DNA of 64,000 nt from Halobacterium noricense. Its GTDB lineage: Archaea; Halobacteriota; Halobacteria; Halobacteriales; Halobacteriaceae. The translations under genes and the position numbers were made by a program. Below are positions 54,625 to 62,899 of this stretch, piece by piece (the first letter of the stretch is position 1; each line of letters opens with the position of its first letter). The notes under the pieces are model-generated. The model saw only the letters and a list, made by a program, of their open reading frames with translations, had not been told where the DNA came from and ran no database searches. The stretch covers positions 2,714,597 through 2,778,596 of the forward strand of contig NZ_CP089468.1 in NCBI RefSeq assembly GCF_021233435.1. Reading direction: 5' to 3'.

Positions 54625-55577
54625 TGCCCGGCGGACGCGCCCCACGGGTGGAGCGGGAACCGGCCGACGAAGCCACCGAGCGAACCGCCAGCAGCGCTAC
54701 GCGGGCCACTTCGGAGACGGAGCCCGCCGATTTCAGCGGGACGGACCTCGTCATCGGCTACCCCGGGACGGACGACCCGGTCATCGACGGCGAGTCGATT
54801 GCCGTCCCGCCGGACGAAGTGACGGCGCTCATCGGCCCGAACGGGAGCGGGAAGTCGACGCTCCTGAAGGGGCTCGCGGACAAGGTCGCGCCCGACGACG
54901 GGACCGTGCTCGTCGACGGCCGGACGATAGACGAGTTCGGGTCGAAGGAACTCGCGCGCACGCTCGGGTTGCTCTCCCAGGAGAACGTCGTTCCGACCGG
55001 CATCTCGGTCGAAGACCTCGTCGAGCGCGGGCGCTACCCGCACACGGGGTTTTTCGACTCGCTCTCGGACGAGGACCGGGACGCCGTCGACGACGCGATT
55101 CGGCTCGCCGGCATCGAACACCTCCGCGAGCGCGACGTCGACAGCCTCAGCGGCGGACAGAAGCAACTCGTCTGGATTGCGATGACGCTCGCCCAGGACA
55201 CCGACGTGCTGTTGTTGGACGAGCCGACGACGTTCCTCGACCCCCACCACCAGCTCGAGGTGATGGAAATCGTGGAGACGCTGCGCGACCGCAGCGACAC
55301 GACGGTCGTCGTCGTCCTCCACGACATCAATCAAGCCGCGCGCTACGCCGACCACGTGGTCGCGCTGAAGGACGGCACGGTGCACGCACGCGGCCCGCCG
55401 GAAGAGGTCGTCACAGAGGACCGGCTCGCCGCAGTCTTCGACATCGAGGTCGCCGTCGCGGATACCGAACACGGCCGGCGAGTCGTCCCACTGGAACCGC
55501 GCCACGAGAGCCCCGAGTCGGCGGACGCCAGCGGTGCGAGCCGCGACGCCGTCCGGGGAAGTGATACCGGAGAGTGA
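54624..55577 (+). CDS. Iron-siderophore-type ABC transporter, ATP-binding protein
   Basis: A 317-residue ATPase. After about 40 disordered N-terminal residues come Walker A GPNGSGKS (near 72), signature LSGGQKQ, Walker B VLLLDEPTTFLD and the H-loop VLHDINQAARYADHV. The motif GRYPHTGFFDSLSDED is typical of siderophore-type ATPases. The C-terminus is an extended acidic tail. It completes the importer of genes 52311-55577. Confidence 0.92.
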   Translation: MPGGRAPRVEREPADEATERTASSATRATSETEPADFSGTDLVIGYPGTDDPVIDGESIAVPPDEVTALIGPNGSGKSTLLKGLADKVAPDDGTVLVDGRTIDEFGSKELARTLGLLSQENVVPTGISVEDLVERGRYPHTGFFDSLSDEDRDAVDDAIRLAGIEHLRERDVDSLSGGQKQLVWIAMTLAQDTDVLLLDEPTTFLDPHHQLEVMEIVETLRDRSDTTVVVVLHDINQAARYADHVVALKDGTVHARGPPEEVVTEDRLAAVFDIEVAVADTEHGRRVVPLEPRHESPESADASGASRDAVRGSDTGE

Positions 55578-55582
55578 ACACG

Positions 55583-56377
55583 ATGAGAGCGGAGACGTAC
55601 GTTAAGCGCGCTCGCGAGCAGGTCCACGCCGAGCGGGACGCCACGCGCGAGAAACTGGCGGCCGTCGAAGCGTTCACCGAACGGGTCCGGGCGCTCTCAC
55701 CGGAGACCGCGACCGCCGCCCCGACCACCGGCGCGCACACCACCGGAGAGACCCTGCAGCGGAGCGCGTCGGGACGGACTGAAAGCCGCTGTCGTCGCGT
55801 TCGCGCCGCGTTCGCGGACACCGTTCGGCCGCACAGTGTCGCGGACATCGACGGCGACGAGTCGCTACTGGAGACGATACAGGAAGAACTCTCGGAGCCA
55901 ATCGCGGTGGCGCTCGCGTCGACGACCGACGCCACGTTCACGGCCGACCTCCGGGCCGCAATCGTCTCGACGTCGCGGGACCGCTGCGACGAGCTGCGCG
56001 CAGCTGGCCGCGTCCTCGACCGCGAGTGCGAACAGGTCGACGCGGCCGCCGAGACGATAACGGACGTGACCGACTGGCTGACGGCCGCGGACGGGACGGC
56101 GCTGACGGAACTGGGGTTCGACGCGCTCCGGGAGCGCCACGCGACCCTGACGCGGCACCGCGACCGGTGCGACCGCCTCGCGGCCGAACGCCAATCGTTC
56201 CTCGGGAAGACGACCCGAGAAGACCCGCGAGCGGCATTCGACCACCGGACGCTCGTCGAGTACACGCACCGGGACGCCGGACCGACCTACCCGGTGTTGG
56301 CTGCGGCCGTCCGCGTCGATTCCGTGTGTGCAGACTGCCAGCGGGCCGTCCGCGACCACCTCACCCGATGCGTGTGA
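55583..56377 (+). CDS. DUF7260-like haloarchaeal protein
   Basis: A 264-residue, mostly helical protein. It starts MRAETYVKRAREQVHAERDA, has a long coiled-coil-like middle (RCDELRAAGRVLDRECEQVD) and ends with a zinc-type pair VCADCQRAVRDHLTRC. I associate it with DUF7260, a haloarchaeal family of unknown function, often next to transporter genes. It follows the ATPase gene by 5 bases and is probably in the same operon, but an iron role is only positional. Confidence 0.65.
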   Translation: MRAETYVKRAREQVHAERDATREKLAAVEAFTERVRALSPETATAAPTTGAHTTGETLQRSASGRTESRCRRVRAAFADTVRPHSVADIDGDESLLETIQEELSEPIAVALASTTDATFTADLRAAIVSTSRDRCDELRAAGRVLDRECEQVDAAAETITDVTDWLTAADGTALTELGFDALRERHATLTRHRDRCDRLAAERQSFLGKTTREDPRAAFDHRTLVEYTHRDAGPTYPVLAAAVRVDSVCADCQRAVRDHLTRCV

Positions 56378-56479
56378 ACATTCCACACGAACGGGGCAAG
56401 CGCGTATATCAGCCAGCAACTAATCGGTCGAGCACACCAGAAGTAGCCGCTATCCGCCGGTTCGTGGCCGGCGACAGAA

Positions 56480-56494
56480 AGCGGGCGCGAAGGG
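56480..56494. repeat. att-like copy 1 of tRNA-Arg 3' end
   Basis: AGCGGGCGCGAAGGG here equals the 3' end of tRNA-Arg(CCG) at 61364-61378. The 30 bases before it (TATCCGCCGGTTCGTGGCCG, then GCGACAGA) are also similar to the bases just beside the intact tRNA (TATCCGATGGTTCTTCGCCG). It marks the left limit of the island. Confidence 0.7.
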
Positions 56495-56637
56495 CGTTCG
56501 TTTGACGTACGAACGACTCGTCCTTGTAGGCATGAGACGGTCGATAGCGGCCAGTTCAGACCCCCATCTGAGAAGAGGGGTATCAGTCGGTGCATCCTCG
56601 ACATCAGACGGCGAGAAGCGACGACCGAATCTGCCGG

Positions 56638-56778
56638 CTATTCGTCTTCGAGTGCGTCGTAGACCTCGCGGTTCGCCTCCCGGTCGGCGGCAGCCACCCG
56701 GCGCACCAGTTCGTGGCGGAGGTCCTCCATCACCACGTCGAGCGGCGACTCCGACTCGACTCCTTCTTCGGTCGCCAT
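56638..56778 (-). CDS. Small acidic protein downstream of Doc (candidate antitoxin)
   Basis: A 46-residue protein reading MATEEGVESESPLDVVMEDL, then RHELVRRVAAADREANREVY and DALEDE. It is a single acidic helix with no Phd-type DNA-binding domain. It starts 25 bases after the Doc gene, on the same strand. Its place beside a toxin gene makes an antitoxin role possible, but order (toxin first) and size differ from Phd. It could also be an unrelated small protein. Confidence 0.5.
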   Translation of the reverse strand: MATEEGVESESPLDVVMEDLRHELVRRVAAADREANREVYDALEDE

Positions 56779-56803
56779 ACCCCCACTAGCAGACCGAGTA
56801 TCG

Positions 56804-57289
56804 TTAATCCTTCTGGTCACCCGAGTCCCCCGTCAACTGCTCGATACCGTACTGGAGGAGGTCTTCCCGCCACCGCTCCATCTCACCCGCCAAGTCCAAC
56901 TCCTCGGTGTGCGTTCGAAGGTACTCGACTACGGCTGATTCATCGACTGTTCGTTCGTCGGTGCCGAACTGTTTCAGAAGCTTCCTGACCTCCTCGTCGT
57001 AGGCGAACCGGTAGCCGTTCAGGAAGTAGAAGACGACCACCGTGTTCAGCGCTCGCTTGTTCGCATCCACGAACGGATGATTGGCGACGAGCAGCCGCAG
57101 CAAGTGATACGCCTTCTCGTGAATCGATTCCGGCGCGGAGTCGAAGTGTCCCTCCTCGATGTACGTCAATACGAACTCAATGTCGCCCCGGTCTCGGACT
57201 CCGGAGGGCGTGTTGGGGTACTCCGCCACGATGTCCTCGTGGATAGCGAGGACGTCCGCGACCGACGGGTACCACAGCGAATCACCCAT
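56804..57289 (-). CDS. doc: Doc-type (Fic fold) toxin
   Basis: A 161-residue Fic/Doc protein. The active-site motif HPFVDANKRALN fits Doc's HxFxDANKR, and the N-terminal SVADVLAIHEDIVAEYPNTP and RDRGDIEFVLTYIEEGHFDS are also family features. Doc phosphorylates elongation factor EF-Tu in bacteria; the target in archaea would be aEF1A or another protein. The ATG at 57289 (MGDSLWYPSVADV) is chosen over the longer frame. It is first in a two-gene unit with the 46-residue acidic protein. Confidence 0.85.
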   Translation of the reverse strand: MGDSLWYPSVADVLAIHEDIVAEYPNTPSGVRDRGDIEFVLTYIEEGHFDSAPESIHEKAYHLLRLLVANHPFVDANKRALNTVVVFYFLNGYRFAYDEEVRKLLKQFGTDERTVDESAVVEYLRTHTEELDLAGEMERWREDLLQYGIEQLTGDSGDQKD

Positions 57290-57466
57290 TCGATCCGAGG
57301 TCGAAGGGCCACCGAGGTAGTCGTTTCGTTCAGGAAAGATAGGAGTTCTCGCAGCAACCAGCGGATGCAGATACCACATCTCCGAGACCGAACGAAAGGA
57401 CGAACACTGCGTCCATCGCCCTGATATCCCGCCGCATCCGTGCGGTTCTAACCAGAAAATCGGATA

Positions 57467-57514
57467 CGGGCGCGAAGGGCACCAGTAATACGCTGTGACG
57501 AAACCCGGATATCG
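57467..57514. repeat. att-like copy 2 of tRNA-Arg 3' end with extended repeat
   Basis: CGGGCGCGAAGGG is the tRNA 3' end again. The following 35 bases (GCACCAGTAATAC and so on) are repeated at 59367-59414 with only three differences over 48 bases, exactly 1,900 bases away. The space between the Doc gene and the next gene (332 bases) has nothing else that I can support. Confidence 0.75.
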
Positions 57515-57593
57515 CCCCGACAGCCAAATCCGTAGCGGGCCCGCCCCGAGAGCAGATCAGGGGGAGTAGACACCCAAGCACACCACAACTCTT

Positions 57594-57629
57594 TTGCACA
57601 TACTGCAAGTATTTCCCTATTATGCAAAA
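57594..57629. promoter_or_regulatory. Repeated TTTTGCA/TGCAA elements at the MNT promoter
   Basis: TTGCATACTGCAA (57596-57608) is an inverted repeat with 5-bp arms and a three-base centre. TTTTGCA at 57594 is mirrored by TGCAAAA at 57623, inside the first codons. The arrangement around the start suggests autoregulation by the HTH domain of the MNT protein. Confidence 0.4.
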
Positions 57630-58308
57630 CGGGGCGCGTGTGCTACTGGACTACCCCCTCCCCGAAGAGCGGGTTTTCCGGTACCAGGCGATGCAAGACA
57701 TCCTCCACCATCTCGTGAACAATCCGTTCGAAGAATTCACACAAAAGGAGCTAGCGACGATCACTGGAGCCGACATCTCGTCGGTCTCTCGGTCAGTCGA
57801 TCTTCTCGAACAGCTCGGCACCATCACCGTCTCCGAGGAAACGCCCGCGAAAATCGCAATCGACCAGGACCATCTCACCGCATCCAATCCGCTCCTGACA
57901 ATCCCACAGGAGGAGTTCCGGAAACCCGTACAGACGTTTCTTGAGGAGGTCTCCGACGACATCGACGCCTCCGAGGAGGTGGACGAGCTCGTCGGTGTGG
58001 TGCTGTTCGGGAGCGTCGCACGCGGGACTGCCGACCGGAGCAGCGACATCGACCTGCTCGTGCTCGTCGATGGCGACGCGACGTACGCACGACGGCTCAC
58101 CTCGAAACTCGCCAGGGACCTCGAAACCCGAGCGTTCGACGGCGACCGCTACCAGTTCGAGGTCCTCGTCGAAACACCCGAATCAGCCGCCTCCCGCGGC
58201 GACGACCTTCGGGAGATTTTCGACGACGGCATCGTCGTCGAACGAACCGATGCGTTAGCAGACGTTCGGGCAGCAGTCTACCAAGACGACGGAGAGGTGA
58301 CGGAGTGA
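57622..58308 (+). CDS. mntA: HTH-MNT nucleotidyltransferase (MntA-like antitoxin)
   Basis: A 228-residue protein. Residues 20-75 form a winged helix-turn-helix (FTQKELATITGADISSVSRS, then VDLLEQLGTITVSE). Residues 120-225 are a minimal nucleotidyltransferase with the catalytic motif GSVARGTADRSSDIDLLVL and a third acidic residue in FEVLVE. Such MNT proteins neutralise HEPN ribonucleases by adding AMP to them (type VII systems). The HTH fusion is common in archaea. It overlaps the HEPN gene by one base. Confidence 0.86.
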   Translation: MQNGARVLLDYPLPEERVFRYQAMQDILHHLVNNPFEEFTQKELATITGADISSVSRSVDLLEQLGTITVSEETPAKIAIDQDHLTASNPLLTIPQEEFRKPVQTFLEEVSDDIDASEEVDELVGVVLFGSVARGTADRSSDIDLLVLVDGDATYARRLTSKLARDLETRAFDGDRYQFEVLVETPESAASRGDDLREIFDDGIVVERTDALADVRAAVYQDDGEVTE

Positions 58309-58798
58309 TGCCACTCACGCTTGACGACGTCGAGTCAGAGCTCTCTGAGGCTGAAGCCGCATTTCGGCACGGCAATCAAGAGCCGGAAGCAGGGCTTGAC
58401 GTGTCTGATGCTGGCTTCGTGCAGTTACGAAAAGCGTGCCGATCACTCTCCGGGGCCGACCAGCTCATGGCTGACGGATATTACACGCTGACGATCGAAG
58501 CCGCCTTCACGTCCATCGAGAAGACGTTGTGTTCTGGTTGATCGACGAGGGGCACCAGGACCCAGCGAACCCGCCACAATCACACACGACGGCAATCAAC
58601 CGGAGCGCTGACGTCGGATTCATCAGCCCTGAGTTCGCCGCCAGGCTGGACGACCTCTGGACGGATAATCGCGCACAGACGTACTACCAGGACGGGATGG
58701 CGACACAAGCGCGAGCCACGACGATGCTCGCGCTCGCAAACCGCATTCACAAGCAAGTCGCTCACTTGGCCGGCCAACACCACGAGTGCATCTGCTGA
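58308..58798 (+). pseudogene. hepT: HEPN-domain toxin, frameshifted
   Basis: The partner of the MNT gene is split over two frames. MPLTLDDVESELSEAEAAF to IEAAFTSIEKTLCSG* occupies 58308-58541, and FWLIDEGHQDPANPPQSHTT to the stop at 58798 is in the -1 frame. Joining them by restoring one base (…TL-x-FWLIDEG…) gives a continuous HEPN-type protein of about 163 residues, with a candidate RxxxxxxH motif in RIHKQVAHL. This is either a real loss of function or a programmed -1 shift. Sequencing error is possible. Confidence 0.72.
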
Positions 58799-58879
58799 CC
58801 CGCAGAAACGACTCCAGCAATTCACTGTCCGCGGAGGGACTGCTAAGTACAGGGAGGAGACCCATCACCCAACAACGAC

Positions 58880-59116
58880 TTACTGGCTTCGACGGCCCAC
58901 GAAATTACGAATTGGTTCCCACCACCACCGCCATTTCCACACCCACAATATTGCGCCGATAATCAGTGAATACGTGATGAGTGTGGTTTGGTTCGAGTAC
59001 AGTCCATAGATCGGGAAGACAAGCACCAACAGAAGGAGTAGGAGGAGCCGGTTCGAGATGAACTGAGAGCGGGTCACGGCTGACGTGATGTATGGACTGT
59101 CAATACTTGAATCCAT
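58880..59116 (-). CDS. Small two-helix membrane protein
   Basis: A 78-residue protein with two hydrophobic helices (LLLLLLLVLVFPIYGLY and LITYSLIIGAILWVW) and a basic, Trp-rich end (KWRWWWEPIRNFVGRRS). The ATG at 59116 (MDSSIDSPYITSAV) is preferred to 59257. The DNA is less GC-rich than the genome. It could be an orphan of the island or a membrane-acting protein. I do not recognise it. Confidence 0.45.
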   Translation of the reverse strand: MDSSIDSPYITSAVTRSQFISNRLLLLLLLVLVFPIYGLYSNQTTLITYSLIIGAILWVWKWRWWWEPIRNFVGRRSQ

Positions 59117-59270
59117 CTTGGTGACAGTACATTCGCACACGAACTTCGCGGGCAATACAGAACAGGCTCGGTTGTAACGAACAACCCAGAACACGCCTCT
59201 AGAGGGAAGCGACCACCAACGACGAATCAGGATCAGCAGATCGTTTTCTCCTGGCATATCGCCTGGGTGC

Positions 59271-59414
59271 GTTCGTCACACTGCATAACGAGACTCATAC
59301 ACAGCCGAATCCAGTAAGCCCGCAGAACTCACCGTTGTCCGGCGATTAGTGGCCAGCAGGAGTGAGCGGGCGCGAAGGGCACCAGTAATACCCTGTGACG
59401 AAACCCAGATACCG
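59271..59414. repeat. att-like copy 3 and flanking direct repeat
   Basis: The 109 bases 59271-59379 align without gaps to 61270-61378 beside the tRNA, roughly three quarters identical, both ending in AGCGGGCGCGAAGGG. The bases after it, to 59414, match the repeat at 57467-57514. So each island segment ends in the same kind of junction. The 385 bases between 59116 and 59502 hold no gene. Confidence 0.78.
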
Positions 59415-59501
59415 GCATTCCAGTTGAGAACACCAGGACGCTTCCCCAGCGACTACCAGAACCCCCGAAGGTATATCTAGGCGGCTGCGTCGTACACACC
59501 T

Positions 59502-61223
59502 ATGGCAAATCGGGGCGAGGAGGAGCCGGACTGGACGCGCACCCACTCGGTTTCTCGTCGGCATGCGCTCGCGCTCGGTGCAGCAGCGATGGGCAGTTTC
59601 GCGGGCTGTTCGAGACTCTCGGACGGCCCTTCGGAGCCAGCGGAGACGACGACCGAACAGCCGTCACTCGCCGAGACGCTCGCAGTAGACGCCGAGTTCA
59701 CAATCGACGAGGTGACACTCGAAATCGGGAGCGCCGCCTATCCGGATGACTCGCTCTTGGGGACACTTCGCCTCTATGCAGCGCCGAACCTCGACCGCTC
59801 CAACCGGACGGTCATCGCCGAGACAGCTATCGACCAACGCGAGGCGAGCGCCGAACACACCCTCGAACCAGACTACGACCTCGGCTACGCGCAACACTTC
59901 CAGTTCACGCTAGAGTCGGACGGAGCTGACGAGGAACCTCTCTACAGTCCGGCGGAGACGTTCGTCCCGTTCTACAACGCCGCCAGAGACACGGAGATGA
60001 TTCGGCAGGAGCCACCAGCCACACCAGAAGGCGACTGGGCGTACACCGACCCATTCTACAAGACGGACTTCTGGTTCGACTCTCCAGACGAGAGCCCGTT
60101 CAACACGCCTGAAGTTCCCGAAGACGAGTACGACCGGGACTGGTACGACTATCGGAACATCACGATGACCGCTCTCATCCGCTTTCCGACCTACGAGAAC
60201 ATCACCGAATTTCCGGGGTCAGAAGAAGATACGGCTACTCACTCGCCCGCCTTCGATTGGGCGGTCGTCAATCTGAACCTCGATGCGTGGGAGCTCATCG
60301 AGGCCGTCCGCTGGAACTCGATTGCGACCCAGAAGCTCGAAAGTGGAGAATACTCCTACGGAGACGGGGACGCAGGACTTGTTGGCGGCGTAGAAGATTA
60401 TGCGAGCGCTAGTAATTCCTCTCGTGATCTTATGTTAGATGCGTCAGCCCAGGACGACCCATATAGTGCATATATTAGTTTGCGCTATGGAGGTGCGAGA
60501 TGGGACGAAGTAGCCACTAATCCGGTATTGATGAACGGTAGTCGTCCGTTCTCAATACGGGCAGCAGAGGAATTAGAGAACGCTTTTGACAATCCGAGCT
60601 TCACCACGCTCGAATACCAGGACTACCACAAAGCAATCGCCCTCCAGGTCTTCGTCGGCCAGAACCCGTTCGGGTTTGCGACGGGCAGTTACGTGAGCAC
60701 ACCTGAAGAGACCGTGAACAAGTGGTACAAAATCAGTACGGGTCAAGGTGGGCCGTCTGGGAACTGTCAGGACGGGACAGCGATGTACGGTGGAATCGCA
60801 GTCCACCTGCTTGACTCGACGTACGGCATCGTCGGCATGCAAGGCAGTGTCGGCTACCACATCATGGGCGGCTTGCTCGACCTAGAGAAGTCAGAACGAC
60901 CGTACGAAGTCTGGCCCGACCACCCCTCTCCAACTGCGTCTGACGTGTTCACGTTCGAGACGGACTACGGAACTGTGAGCCCAGTCGAGTGTACGTATCC
61001 AGACCCGACAATCGGCTGGAAGAACTCTGGCGGGGGCGATTACGAACTGCTGTCGTATCTGGCAAATACGAGTGTCCAATCCCAACTCTTGCTCAACGGT
61101 TCTTATGAACCAGACGTTGACGGGGAACTCAGAATGTCGGCTCAAGATCCAATTATTCAGTGGGAACTCCATACCACAGAGTACGCCGTTATCGATGACA
61201 TCGAGAACTTCCGCGCGTCCTGA
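59502..61223 (+). CDS. Large Tat lipoprotein of unknown function
   Basis: A 573-residue protein. The signal has RR at 19-20 (SVSRRHALALGA) and a lipobox FAGC with the cysteine at 36, so it would be exported by Tat and anchored outside. After an acidic linker comes a large domain rich in Tyr, Trp and Asp, with FYKTDFWFDSPDESPFNTP, TALIRFPTYENITEFPGSE and AMYGGIAVHLLDSTYGIVG. No known enzyme motif is seen. A patch around 60380-60600 is markedly richer in A/T than the rest. It is the only gene of the third island segment. Confidence 0.7.
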   Translation: MANRGEEEPDWTRTHSVSRRHALALGAAAMGSFAGCSRLSDGPSEPAETTTEQPSLAETLAVDAEFTIDEVTLEIGSAAYPDDSLLGTLRLYAAPNLDRSNRTVIAETAIDQREASAEHTLEPDYDLGYAQHFQFTLESDGADEEPLYSPAETFVPFYNAARDTEMIRQEPPATPEGDWAYTDPFYKTDFWFDSPDESPFNTPEVPEDEYDRDWYDYRNITMTALIRFPTYENITEFPGSEEDTATHSPAFDWAVVNLNLDAWELIEAVRWNSIATQKLESGEYSYGDGDAGLVGGVEDYASASNSSRDLMLDASAQDDPYSAYISLRYGGARWDEVATNPVLMNGSRPFSIRAAEELENAFDNPSFTTLEYQDYHKAIALQVFVGQNPFGFATGSYVSTPEETVNKWYKISTGQGGPSGNCQDGTAMYGGIAVHLLDSTYGIVGMQGSVGYHIMGGLLDLEKSERPYEVWPDHPSPTASDVFTFETDYGTVSPVECTYPDPTIGWKNSGGGDYELLSYLANTSVQSQLLLNGSYEPDVDGELRMSAQDPIIQWELHTTEYAVIDDIENFRAS

Positions 61224-61269
61224 CTTGCTCGGTCAGTAGCTACTGTCTCTCGAATTACCGACTAGGCAC

Positions 61270-61378
61270 GTTCGTCACACCGCATGACGAAACTCATACA
61301 CGGACTAGTCCATCAAGCACGCAGAACCCACCATTATCCGATGGTTCTTCGCCGACGACAGGTAGCGGGCGCGAAGGG
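61270..61378. repeat. att copy 4, at the intact tRNA-Arg
   Basis: This is the direct repeat of 59271-59379 that runs into the 3' end of the intact tRNA-Arg gene. It is the functional or most recent attachment site. The segment III cargo lies between the two copies. Confidence 0.75.
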
Positions 61379-61438
61379 ATTTGAACCCCTGACATCTTGG
61401 TCCGGAACCAAGTGCTCTGTCCGCTGAGCTACGCGCCC
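61366..61438 (-). tRNA. tRNA-Arg (anticodon CCG)
   Basis: The reverse strand folds as a 73-base tRNA. The acceptor GGGCGCG pairs with CGCGCCC and the discriminator is G. The anticodon stem CTTGG/CCAAG encloses TTCCGGA, so the anticodon is CCG (reads CGG). The T arm is AGGGGTTCAAATCCCTT. Its 3' end is the integration site of the neighbouring island. Confidence 0.95.
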
Positions 61439-61489
61439 TCGGCGTGTGGTAGCGGGGGCGGCGGTATAACGGTTGTGAGTCCGAGTCGG

Positions 61490-62899
61490 TCAGGCGGCCT
61501 CGGGCTCGTCGGCGTCGACGAGCGTGCGTTTCCACGTGCCGCGCGTGAACCACGCGGCGGCGACGATTGCGCCGGTGATGTTCCCGAAGGCCATTCCGAC
61601 CCAGATACCGGTGGCACCCCAGTCGAGCACGAACGCGAACAGGTAGACCGTGAGGACGCGGCCGATCCACAGCGTCACCATCGAAATCACCATCGCGGTC
61701 TTCGTGTTGCCGGCGCCGCGGAACGCGCCGAGCAGGACCTGGACGACGCCGACGAAGACGAACTCGATGGCGCGGATGCGGACGTACGTCGACCCGTACT
61801 CGACGATTGCGGCGGCGTTCTCCGCGCCGGGGCTGAGAAACACCGAGACGATGGGGCGCGGGAAGATGACGGCGACGATGGCGACCGCGAAGAGGACGCC
61901 GGCGGCGACTTTCGCGGCGAGCCAGACGGCGCGTTCGGCGCGCTCGGTCTGTTTCGCGCCGAGGTTCTGGCCGACCATCGTGTTGGTGGCGCGGCCGAGC
62001 CCCATCGCGGGGAGGAACACCAGCGAGATGAGACGGTTGCCGAGGCCGAACGCGCCCACGACGGCGGGCGCGAACGACGCCACCATCGCGGTGAGCGTAA
62101 TCATCGCGAGCGCGCTCGTGGACTGCTCGGCGGCGCTGGGCGTGCCGACACGGACGATGCGGGAAATCATCGAGACATCCGGCGCGAACTGCGACAGCGA
62201 GATGTCGGGGCCGGCGTCCGTGAAGAAGAGCACGTAGACGCCGACGGCGGCGGCGACGAGGCGCGCGAAGATGGTGGCGACGGCAGCGCCCGCGATGCCC
62301 ATCTCGGGGAACACCCACCAGCCGAAGATGAGGAGCGGGTCGAGGACGACGTTGATGGCGACGCTGACGAACATCACGCGCATCGGCGTGCGGGTGTTGC
62401 CGTAGCCGCGCATCAGCGCGGAGAACACGAAGAAGCCGAACAGCGCGGGCATCCCGAGGAAGAACACTTCCATGTAGTCGCCGGCCAGCGGCACGACGAC
62501 CCTGGCAGTCTCGGCCTGCGCAGGGAGCAACGCGAGCATGTCCCGGGTGACGAAGTGGCCGACGACGCCGAGGACCGTCGAGATGGCGACGACGAAGCCC
62601 ATCGTCTGGGCGGCGACCTTCCCCGCGGAGCCCTCGCTGTCGGCTCCCGTGTACTGCGCGACGAGAATCGAGCCGGCGGTCGTGAACCCGCCACCGACGG
62701 AGATGAGGAAGAAGACGAGCGGGAACGCGAGGCTGATGGCGGCGACGGCGTTCCCGGACAGCCGGCCGAGCCAGAACGTGTCCGCGAGGTTGTACGTCAC
62801 CTGGAGGAGCTGGATGACGACCATCGGCCACGCGAGCCGAATCATCGGGCCGACGAGGTCGCCCTCGGTGATGCTGCTCGTCGAGCGGGTTTCGGGCAC
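61490..62899 (-). CDS. MATE family efflux transporter
   Basis: A 469-residue exporter with about twelve helices and a GTG start (MPETRSTSSITEGDLVGPM). RLAWPMVVIQLLQVTYNLAD and TFWLGRLSGNAVAAISLA, and in the second half RVGTPSAAEQSTSALAMI, are typical of MATE (NorM/DinF type) cation antiporters. The substrate cannot be told. It is the first ordinary chromosomal gene beyond the tRNA. Confidence 0.92.
   Translation of the reverse strand: MPETRSTSSITEGDLVGPMIRLAWPMVVIQLLQVTYNLADTFWLGRLSGNAVAAISLAFPLVFFLISVGGGFTTAGSILVAQYTGADSEGSAGKVAAQTMGFVVAISTVLGVVGHFVTRDMLALLPAQAETARVVVPLAGDYMEVFFLGMPALFGFFVFSALMRGYGNTRTPMRVMFVSVAINVVLDPLLIFGWWVFPEMGIAGAAVATIFARLVAAAVGVYVLFFTDAGPDISLSQFAPDVSMISRIVRVGTPSAAEQSTSALAMITLTAMVASFAPAVVGAFGLGNRLISLVFLPAMGLGRATNTMVGQNLGAKQTERAERAVWLAAKVAAGVLFAVAIVAVIFPRPIVSVFLSPGAENAAAIVEYGSTYVRIRAIEFVFVGVVQVLLGAFRGAGNTKTAMVISMVTLWIGRVLTVYLFAFVLDWGATGIWVGMAFGNITGAIVAAAWFTRGTWKRTLVDADEPEAA

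Noticed and set aside
57467-59379. Possible pseudo-tRNA genes in the island
   Set aside because: Only the last 12-15 bases of the tRNA are present at each site; D arm, anticodon arm and 5' acceptor strand are absent. They are attachment-site duplications.
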